A DNA stretch of 10,838 bases, from the NCBI GenBank assembly GCA_025925615.1, contig JAICLN010000107.1, positions 1-10,838 on the forward strand, given 5' to 3'. Numbering within the stretch: position 1 is the stretch's first letter; each line of letters opens with the position of its first letter. The position numbers and the translations under genes are program-made. This document shows, in pieces, positions 6,175 through 10,838 of the stretch. The notes beneath the pieces were generated by a model. That model searched no databases and was not told the origin of the DNA. It saw only the letters and a program-made list of their open reading frames with translations. Source of the stretch: Actinomycetospora sp. Its GTDB lineage: Bacteria; Actinomycetota; Actinomycetes; Mycobacteriales; Pseudonocardiaceae.

Positions 6175-6642
6175 GTGAAGCCCTGCGCGTTCTGCGGCGT
6201 CGTCGCCGCAACTCCTCCGGTCGCTTCGCTCGCCCAGGTCGACGCCCCGGCCGACCTCGTGCACACCGACGACGACGCGGTCGCCTTCCTCGACACCAAG
6301 CCGGTGTTCCCGGGCCACGTCCTGCTCGTGCCCCGGGAGCACGTCACGACGCTGGCCGACCTCCCGGCCGGGCAGGTCCCGTCGTTCTTCGCGCTCGCCC
6401 AGCGCCTCGAGCGGGCCGTGGAGTCCGCGATGGACGCCCCGGGCTCGCTCGTGCTGATCAACAACGTCGTGAGCCAGTCGGTGCCGCACCTGCACCTGCA
6501 CGTCATCCCGCGGCGCCCCAAGGACGGCCTGCGCTTCTTCCTCGGCCCCCGTCACCCCTACCGCGACCCGGACGAGTCGGCCGAGATCGCGCAGCGCATC
6601 GGGAAGGTGCTCCGGGGTGACGGCGCACCGAAGTCTGGCTAG
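6175..6642 (+). CDS. HIT family protein (nucleotidyl hydrolase)
   Basis: 155-residue histidine-triad protein. HIT enzymes hydrolyse nucleoside phosphoramidates or dinucleotides through a covalent nucleotidyl-His intermediate. The triad motif is VPHLHLHVIP, with His105, His107 (nucleophile) and His109. The N-terminal CAFC (Cys4, Cys7) resembles the zinc-binding CxxC of many bacterial HIT proteins. FLDTKPVFPGHVLLVPREHV (39-58) is the typical first HIT block. GTG at 6175 is supported by GGAGG at 6165-6169 with 5-nt spacing. It is transcribed away from the dioxygenase operon with a 90-bp shared intergenic region, so the two may share regulatory DNA. No reaction link to the operon is evident. The family call is firm and the substrate is unknown. 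Confidence 0.93.
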   Translation: MKPCAFCGVVAATPPVASLAQVDAPADLVHTDDDAVAFLDTKPVFPGHVLLVPREHVTTLADLPAGQVPSFFALAQRLERAVESAMDAPGSLVLINNVVSQSVPHLHLHVIPRRPKDGLRFFLGPRHPYRDPDESAEIAQRIGKVLRGDGAPKSG

Positions 6643-6866
6643 TCCGTGAGAACCAGGACGGGCAGCGCCGAACGGTCGGTTCCGGAGGGCCTGACGGGGG
6701 TGAGCGGACGCTGCGACGCGTTCAGCGGTCTCAGGTTGTACGTCCGATCAGGTGGATCCGCCCCATGCTCACCACTCGTGCTGCGATAGTCACGGTGCGC
6801 GGACGGGCGGGGAGGGTGACCACCTCGTCACGGTCCGCGACGAACACGCCGACGACGGAGGTGGGC

Positions 6867-7145
6867 ATGACGGTCCTCAGTTGGGTCGCCGTTCTCGTCG
6901 GGGCGTGGTGCGTCGTCTCGGTCGTCGCGGCGCTCGGGCTCGGGGCGCTCCTGCGCCGCGGCTCGCTGGTCGACGGAGACCTGACCGACCAGGGCCGAGG
7001 CCGCTGCACCGACAGCGCGCTCGCGATGTGGCTGGCCGAGGTGCCGCACGTGCCGGACTCCCCGGGCGTGCTCGTCGACGACGTCCCGGCGCAGCGCCCG
7101 CGCGACGTCGACTCCGGGTTCTCCGAGGTCCCGACCCTCCACTAG
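6867..7145 (+). CDS. Small single-pass membrane protein of unknown function
   Basis: 92-residue protein. Residues 4-29 (VLSWVAVLVGAWCVVSVVAALGLGAL) form one hydrophobic membrane segment directly at the N-terminus. It is followed by basic RR and an acidic, proline-rich tail of about 60 residues (VDGDLTDQGRG, VDDVPAQRPRDVDSGFSEVP) with no recognised domain. The RR after the segment suggests the tail is cytoplasmic. ATG at 6867 is chosen because GGAGG (6857-6861) precedes it by 5 nt; the frame is open back to 6765, but that part lacks membrane character. The TAG stop is the first codon of dispersed repeat copy 2. The following trpS gene is convergent. I do not recognise the family. Confidence 0.65.
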   Translation: MTVLSWVAVLVGAWCVVSVVAALGLGALLRRGSLVDGDLTDQGRGRCTDSALAMWLAEVPHVPDSPGVLVDDVPAQRPRDVDSGFSEVPTLH

Positions 7146-7200
7146 GTGGCCTCCGGCCTCGTGAGCACCATTCCGCTGTAGGGCACGGGAAGTGCTCACG
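7144..7200. repeat. Dispersed palindromic intergenic repeat, copy 2
   Basis: This copy sits between the convergent small membrane protein gene and trpS. It has perfect 8-bp outer arms GTGAGCAC (7161-7168) and GTGCTCAC (7192-7199). After a CA bulge, TTCC (7171-7174) and GGAA (7188-7191) extend the stem to about 12 bp around a GC-rich loop. It shares 16-bp and 10-bp identical blocks with copy 1 (938-995), in the same orientation relative to the plus strand. The plus-strand gene's TAG (7143-7145) overlaps its left edge, and the trpS stop lies 15 nt beyond its right edge. It is plausibly a bidirectional terminator and/or a mobile REP-like element. Confidence 0.6.
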
Positions 7201-7214
7201 AGGGCTTCGCCCAC

Positions 7215-8246
7215 CTAGTCGATGCCGATGGCCGACCGCACCGAGCCGAGCACCCGCCGGGCCCGCTCGCGAGCGATCTCCCCACCGCGGGCGAGGACGT
7301 CGTCGAGCTCGCTGCCCGGCTCCATGAGCACCTCGTAGCGCTCCCGCATCGGCGCGAGCCGCTCCTCGAGGACGTCGGCGAGCTGGTTCTTGAGGTCGCC
7401 CCAGCCGACCCCGCCCGCCTCCAGGCGACGGCGGGTGTCCGCGACGACGTCGTCGGGCGCGAACTGCGCGAGGATCTGGAACACCGCCGACGAGTCGGGG
7501 TCCTTGGGCGCCTCGACCGGCGTGGAGTCGGTCGGGATCCGGCGGACCAGCTTGCGCAGCTTCGACGCCGGCAGGAACAGCGGGATGTAGTTGTCGTACG
7601 ACTTGGACATCTTCCGGCCGTCGAGCCCCGGCAGCGTGTGCCCCGTCGTCTCCGCCGGGATCACCGCCTCGGGGACCGTGAACCGGTAGCTTGAGCCGTA
7701 GAGGTGGTTGAAGCTGCCCGCGATGTCGGCGGCGATCTCCACGTGCTGGGCCTGGTCGCGCCCGACCGGGACGAGGTCGGCCTCCATGATCAGGATGTCG
7801 ACGGCCATGAGGATCGGGTAGTTGTAGGTCCCCATGTTGATGCCGGCGTCCGGATCGTCCCCGGCAGCGACGTTGGCGTCCCGCGCCGCCTTGTACGCAT
7901 GGGCGCGGTTCATCAGGCCCTTACCGGTGATGCAGGACAGGATCCAGGTCAGCTCGAACGTCTCGGGGACGTCGGACTGGCGGTAGAACACCGTCCGCTG
8001 CGGGTCGAGCCCGGCGGCGAGCCAGGTCGCCGCCACCGACCGCGTCCACTGGTGGAGCAGTTCCGGGTCCCGCGCGGTGGTCAGCGCGTGGTAGTCGGCG
8101 ATGAAGTACAACGACTCGTGCTCGCCGGCCATCGCGATCGCGGGCTCGATGGCGCCGATCAGGTTGCCCAGGTGGGGCTCGCCCGTCGGCTTGACGCCGG
8201 TCAGCGAGGTCTTCGTGCCCGTGACCGGGGCGTTCTCCGTGCTCAC
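7215..8246 (-). CDS. trpS: Tryptophanyl-tRNA synthetase
   Basis: 343-residue class I aminoacyl-tRNA synthetase that charges tRNA-Trp. The HIGH-type motif is PHLGN (24-28) within TGVKPTGEPHLGN, and KMSKS is at 212-216 (GLDGRKMSKSYDN). DLVPVGRDQAQHVEIAADIAGSFN (157-180) is the conserved ATP/tRNA-site block, and the C-terminal half is the helical anticodon-binding region. The DQHAIT segment usual in E. coli/Bacillus TrpRS reads DYHALT here (51-56), so this may belong to a divergent TrpRS lineage. The frame is open far upstream, but the domain starts at the tandem GTG-GTG at 8249/8246; the second GTG is preferred because GAGG lies 6 nt upstream. A DUF3817-like gene precedes it by 14 nt, presumably as one operon. 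The 3' end converges on repeat copy 2. Confidence 0.95.
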   Translation of the reverse strand: MSTENAPVTGTKTSLTGVKPTGEPHLGNLIGAIEPAIAMAGEHESLYFIADYHALTTARDPELLHQWTRSVAATWLAAGLDPQRTVFYRQSDVPETFELTWILSCITGKGLMNRAHAYKAARDANVAAGDDPDAGINMGTYNYPILMAVDILIMEADLVPVGRDQAQHVEIAADIAGSFNHLYGSSYRFTVPEAVIPAETTGHTLPGLDGRKMSKSYDNYIPLFLPASKLRKLVRRIPTDSTPVEAPKDPDSSAVFQILAQFAPDDVVADTRRRLEAGGVGWGDLKNQLADVLEERLAPMRERYEVLMEPGSELDDVLARGGEIARERARRVLGSVRSAIGID

Positions 8247-8260
8247 CACGATCCTCGACC

Positions 8261-8638
8261 CTATCCCTGCCGGGCGCGCTCGGAGTCGATCAGCCCACGG
8301 CGGCGCGCGGAGTGCTCGAACCACAGCGTGGTCAGCGGCGGGATGCTCGCGAGCAGGCCGAGGACGGTGGTGCCCACCCGCCAGCGGAACGTCCGCGCGG
8401 TGACGAGCGTGATCACCACGTAGGCGATGAACAGGACCCCGTGGATCGGCCCGAAGACCTTCACGCCGACGTCGTCGAACCCCACGAGGTACTTGAACAC
8501 CATCCCGATCAGCAGCCCCGTCCAGGAGCACGCCTCGGCGATCGCGACGGTGCGGAACGCCCGGGCCAGGAGGACCGGATCGAGCCGGGAGATGGTCGAG
8601 GTGGTCGATCGGGTCGAGGTCGAGGTCACGGCCGACAT
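8261..8638 (-). CDS. DUF3817-like integral membrane protein
   Basis: 125-residue protein with three predicted membrane segments: about 25-54 (LARAFRTVAIAEACSWTGLL and onward), 61-82 (VFGPIHGVLFIAYVVITLVT) and 86-109 (WRVGTTVLGLLASIPPLTTL). The AEACSWTGLLIGMVFKYL stretch and the GVKVFGPIHG motif are characteristic of the DUF3817 family, common in actinobacteria and of unknown function. The first ~20 residues are a Ser/Thr-rich, low-complexity cytoplasmic tail. No clear ribosome-binding site precedes the ATG at 8638, so the true start could be a few codons downstream (for example GTG at 8626). It lies 14 nt upstream of trpS on the same strand and is probably co-transcribed with it. No functional link to tRNA charging is known to me. 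Confidence 0.82.
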   Translation of the reverse strand: MSAVTSTSTRSTTSTISRLDPVLLARAFRTVAIAEACSWTGLLIGMVFKYLVGFDDVGVKVFGPIHGVLFIAYVVITLVTARTFRWRVGTTVLGLLASIPPLTTLWFEHSARRRGLIDSERARQG

Positions 8639-8995
8639 CGTGCCGGAGGGGGCCGTCGGTCGGGCGTGACGGCGGGCGGGGCGTTGCGGAGGTCACGACG
8701 GCGGGTGTGGCCGGTCGGCGGCGGCCCGATGCCGGCAACGGCACGTTGCTGCCACCTGACGTCAGGACGGCGCCGTTCACCCACGGGGCGCCCGGCCCGG
8801 CTCCCGACGAAGATCTGGTGGTCGGTCGCGAGTCGCGTCGAATCTTGCGCGTGTCGCTCCCGGGAAGTCGATCACCACGTGGTCGATGTCCTCGATCGGC
8901 GTGATCGCGACCTCGGCGGCGCGTCCTGGCGGCCCTTGGGCGTGTCGCCACCCGAACGATGATCAAGCCCCTCGGGTGGGCTCACGATCTCCGGA
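8639..8995. other. Gene-free region with palindromes and possible decayed coding sequence
   Basis: No intact gene was found in these 357 bases. Structures seen are a hairpin GCAACG-GCA-CGTTGC (8735-8749), a perfect 12-bp palindrome CCTGACGTCAGG (8755-8766), a 10-bp palindrome ACCACGTGGT (8874-8883) and a terminator-like stem-loop at 8948-8979. The minus strand also carries short stretches with strongly coding-like third-position GC in different frames. One is APWVNGAVLTSGGSNVPLP (8789-8733), resembling the C-terminal tail of short-chain dehydrogenases (usually ...G-x-x-L-x-V-D-G-G). Another is EVAITPIEDIDHVVIDFPG (8914-8858), unrecognised. These may be remnants of a decayed gene or chance. 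Confidence 0.4.
8948..8979 (-). terminator. Stem-loop downstream of the LysR gene
   Basis: CCACCCGA (8948-8955) and TCGGGTGG (8972-8979) form a perfect 8-bp GC-rich stem with a 16-nt loop. It begins 16 nt after the LysR stop codon (8998-8996) on the minus strand. No T-tract follows, which is common for actinobacterial terminators. Position and stem support a terminator; the missing T-run keeps this moderate. Confidence 0.45.
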
Positions 8996-9877
8996 TCACC
9001 CTGGCACCGCAGCCAGCAGCGCCTCCCGGAGCGCCACCGCCGCCGGGCTCGCATCCCCCCGCGGCCAGGCCAGGACCAACCGCGAGCGGACCCCCTCGGC
9101 CGCGAACGGCACCGTCACCAACCCCTCGCTCCGCAGTGCCGACACCGACCCCGGCAGCACCGCCACGCCGAGCCCCCGCGCGGCGAGCCGGGCGAGCACC
9201 GTCGGGTCGCTCGCGCTGCAGGTCACGTGCGGAGCGGGCGTGACCGCGGCGCACGCGAGGTCCACCGCCTCCCGCAGCGCATTGCCCTCGGCCGGCAGGA
9301 CGAGGTCCCGCCCCGCGAGGTCGGCCGGCCCGGCCGACCGGACCCCGGCCAGGGGATGGTCCGGGGGCACCGCGAGCACCAGCGGCTCCTCCGACACCGT
9401 CCGGGACCCGAGGTCCCCGGGCAGCGGACCCGCCGCGCCGACCAGGGCCACGTCCAGCCGGCCGCTCCGCAACCCGTCCAGCAGGGCGCCCGACCCCTGC
9501 TCGACCAGCGAGCACACCACGTGCGGGTGCGCGGTGGAGAAGTCGGCGACGACGCCGGGCACGTCCAGGAACGGCCCCGTGCTCACCATGCCCGCGCGCG
9601 CCGTGCCGCGGAGCAGCCCGTCGAGGTCGTCGACCACGCGCCGGACGCCGGTCACGGCCTCCAGCGCGGCACGGGCGGCCGCGACCACCTCCACCCCGAC
9701 CGGTGTCGGCCGCACCTGGTGCCCGGACCGGTCGAGCAGCACGTGCCCCAGCTCGCGCTCCAGCTTCCGGACCTGGGCGCTCACCCCGGGCTGCGCGACC
9801 CGCAGGCGTTCGGCGGCGCGGGTGAAGCCGCCCTCGTCGGCGACCGCGACCAGGTACTCGAGCTGGTGGAGCTGCAC
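8996..9877 (-). CDS. LysR family transcriptional regulator
   Basis: 293-residue LysR-type regulator, the normal length. The N-terminal winged helix-turn-helix is clear: MQLHQLEYLVAVADEGGFTR followed by AAERLRVAQPGVSAQVRKLERELGHVLLDRSG (residues 1-52), then a linker helix. The effector-binding domain covers about 90-293 with typical LDVALVG, EEPLVLAVPPDHPLAG and ARGLGVAVLPG segments. The GTG at 9877 is chosen because the conserved domain begins there, with AGGA 10 nt upstream; the frame extends to a GTG at 9910 without homology-like sequence. It is divergent from an alpha/beta hydrolase with a 79-bp gap, the classical layout in which a LysR protein controls its divergent neighbour in response to that enzyme's substrate. 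The effector cannot be read from the sequence. Confidence 0.93.
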   Translation of the reverse strand: MQLHQLEYLVAVADEGGFTRAAERLRVAQPGVSAQVRKLERELGHVLLDRSGHQVRPTPVGVEVVAAARAALEAVTGVRRVVDDLDGLLRGTARAGMVSTGPFLDVPGVVADFSTAHPHVVCSLVEQGSGALLDGLRSGRLDVALVGAAGPLPGDLGSRTVSEEPLVLAVPPDHPLAGVRSAGPADLAGRDLVLPAEGNALREAVDLACAAVTPAPHVTCSASDPTVLARLAARGLGVAVLPGSVSALRSEGLVTVPFAAEGVRSRLVLAWPRGDASPAAVALREALLAAVPG

Positions 9878-9927
9878 CCCGCCATCATCCTCGGTTCTGG
9901 CCGGTAGCACGAGCAGGTCTTCGACGT

Positions 9928-9946
9928 CTGGTCACGGCGACACCAG
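9928..9946. promoter_or_regulatory. Candidate LysR-binding inverted repeat
   Basis: CTGGT (9928-9932) and ACCAG (9942-9946) are perfect inverted arms with a 9-bp spacer. They lie in the intergenic region between the divergent LysR and hydrolase genes, 10 bp before the hydrolase ATG. Size and symmetry suit a LysR half-site pair, although the strict T-N11-A core spacing is not matched exactly. A position so close to the hydrolase start would favour a repressing or autoregulatory site. Confidence 0.3.
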
Positions 9947-9956
9947 GCTGGACACC

Positions 9957-10664
9957 ATGAGCACCCCGACCGTCGTCCTCGTCCCCGGTGCCTGCCACGG
10001 CGCCTGGTGGTACGCCCCCGCCGTCGACGCCCTCGAAGCCCGCGGCCACCGCGCCCGAGCCGTCACGCTTCCCGGGCTCTGCGAGCGCGCCGACGAGCTC
10101 GACGCGACGACGAACCTCGCGAGCCACGTCGCGGACCTCACGGAGCACCTCCGAGGGCTCGACGGCGACCTCGTCCTCCTCGGCCACAGCTACGGCGGCA
10201 TGGTCATCGCGGGCGTGGCCGACGCGCTGCCGGACCGCGTCGTCGGGCTCTGCACGGTCGACGGGTTCGCCCCCGAGGACGGCGACTCCTGCTGGTCGTC
10301 GGTCAACGACGCGATGCGGGCCTGGTACGTCACCGGGGCCGCCCGCACCGGCGTCCTCGTCGACCCGATGCCCCAGTTCGACGCCCGCGCCACCGGCCAC
10401 CCGCTCGCGAGCCTCGTCCAGCGGATCACGCTCACCGGCGCCCACCACGACGTGCCGGTCAAGCACTACGCCCTCGCCGCGGACCCTGCCTGGACGCCGT
10501 CCTCGCCGTTCGGACCCGTCGCCGGGAGGCTGCGCGCCGACCCGACGTGGACCGTGCACGACCTGCCGACCACCCACAACGTGCTCGCCGACGGCCCCGA
10601 CGTGCTCGTCGGGCTGGTCGAGACGGTGCTCGACCAGGTCGCCGGGCAGGATGGCGGCCCGTGA
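9957..10664 (+). CDS. Alpha/beta fold hydrolase (esterase/hydroxynitrile lyase-like)
   Basis: 235-residue cytoplasmic alpha/beta hydrolase. The oxyanion-hole region is VVLVPGACHGAWWY (6-19). The nucleophile elbow GHSYGG puts the catalytic Ser at residue 78, and TTHNVLADGP supplies His207. The acid is probably Asp176 (AADPAW), a less certain assignment because the usual segment is altered. The VPGxxHGAWxW start and compact size match the EstC/salicylate-esterase/hydroxynitrile-lyase-like branch, which acts on small esters or cyanohydrins; the substrate here is unknown. The ATG at 9957 directly precedes the first strand, with only a weak purine-rich site (AGGCTGGA). It is divergent from LysR, its likely regulator. 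The next gene overlaps the stop by 4 nt (GTGA), so a hydrolase-peptidase operon is likely. Confidence 0.88.
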   Translation: MSTPTVVLVPGACHGAWWYAPAVDALEARGHRARAVTLPGLCERADELDATTNLASHVADLTEHLRGLDGDLVLLGHSYGGMVIAGVADALPDRVVGLCTVDGFAPEDGDSCWSSVNDAMRAWYVTGAARTGVLVDPMPQFDARATGHPLASLVQRITLTGAHHDVPVKHYALAADPAWTPSSPFGPVAGRLRADPTWTVHDLPTTHNVLADGPDVLVGLVETVLDQVAGQDGGP

Positions 10665-10838
10665 CCGTCGAGAGCGCCGTGACCGAGAACCCGGACTCCT
10701 TCCCCCGTCGCCAGGCCGCGACCCGGCGCTTCACCCTCGGCGCGCCGCGGGGCGTGACGATCGCTCCCGACGGTGCCCGGGTCGTCTTCCTGCGCAGCCG
10801 CGGCGGTGACGACCCGGTGACCTGCCTGTGGGTGCTCG
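10661..10838 (+). CDS. S9-type (prolyl oligopeptidase-like) peptidase, N-terminal fragment
   Basis: Open frame from GTG at 10661 to the end of the window (59 codons visible, no stop). The N-terminus includes RRQAATRRFTLGAPRGVTIA followed by PDGARVVFLRSRGGDDPVTCLWVL. The PDGxxVxFLR...LWVL pattern is the first blade of the beta-propeller found at the start of S9 family peptidases (DPP-IV/prolyl oligopeptidase type), with RRFTLG-PR as a familiar actinobacterial opening. The catalytic domain would lie beyond the window. The start overlaps the hydrolase stop by 4 nt, implying coupling; a second GTG at 10679 is possible. Identification rests on a short segment. Confidence 0.7.
   Translation, partial: MTVESAVTENPDSFPRRQAATRRFTLGAPRGVTIAPDGARVVFLRSRGGDDPVTCLWVL

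Noticed and set aside
6094..6555. Minus-strand 153-codon frame opposite the HIT gene
   Set aside because: The HIT motif and GGAGG site on the plus strand are decisive; this frame is its shadow.
7144..7200. CRISPR or tRNA-like structure
   Set aside because: There are only two distant copies, no regularly spaced array, and no cloverleaf or conserved tRNA loops.
8239..8246. GTGCTCAC as a third copy of the dispersed repeat
   Set aside because: Only the 8-base arm matches, it falls on the trpS start codon, and no partner arm or shared 16-base block is present. Similar lone matches occur inside coding regions (near 525 and 9580).
8247..8966. Open N-terminal extension of the trpS frame to 8966
   Set aside because: The extension runs through the DUF3817 gene in another frame and through the gene-free region. 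TrpRS family sequence begins only after the GTG at 8246.
8886..9956. Open extension upstream of the alpha/beta hydrolase, antisense to LysR
   Set aside because: It mirrors the LysR gene and is Ser/Arg/Pro-rich. The hydrolase fold starts right at the ATG at 9957.

Overview
The window is very GC-rich, its codons end almost always in G or C, and GTG starts and 1-4 nt gene overlaps are common. Small genes have strong GGAGG sites and one operon looks leaderless. Together this points to an actinomycete, and my best guess is the Pseudonocardiales (inference only). No rRNA, tRNA, CRISPR array or insertion sequence was seen.

Layout. (1) 98-1243 (+): an RpiR/MurR-type sugar-responsive regulator whose frame runs about 100 codons past its normal end, through an intergenic repeat and antisense into the next gene. 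(2) 6084-991 (-): a five-gene operon in transcription order: Rieske dioxygenase alpha subunit, beta subunit, glutamine-synthetase-like ligase, class I glutamine-amidotransferase-like hydrolase, luciferase-like (LLM) flavin/F420 oxidoreductase. (3) 6175-6642 (+): a HIT-family hydrolase divergent from that operon. (4) 6867-7145 (+): a small one-pass membrane protein. (5) 8638-7215 (-): a DUF3817-like membrane protein followed by tryptophanyl-tRNA synthetase. (6) 8639-8995: a gene-free stretch with several palindromes, a probable terminator and scraps that look like decayed coding sequence. (7) 9877-8996 (-): a LysR regulator divergent from (8) 9957-10664 (+), an alpha/beta hydrolase, which overlaps by 4 nt (9) the start of an S9-type peptidase that runs off the end.

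How the genes work together. Ligase, amidotransferase and two-subunit ring dioxygenase together are the signature of aniline/arylamine catabolism (tdn/atd/dan systems). In those systems a GS-like enzyme makes gamma-glutamylanilide, the dioxygenase attacks it, and the amidotransferase-like enzyme hydrolyses excess conjugate. Here the gene order is changed, no dedicated reductase or ferredoxin is visible, and an LLM oxidoreductase closes the operon. The substrate may therefore be a different amine. The promoter looks leaderless and carries operator-like repeats. Two back-to-back hairpins fill the ligase-amidotransferase gap and could set the ligase:hydrolase ratio.

A second theme is a dispersed palindromic repeat (938-995 and 7144-7200) at the junctions of both convergent gene pairs. 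It supplies or touches the stop codons of the genes it separates, and in one copy the expected stop has been lost.
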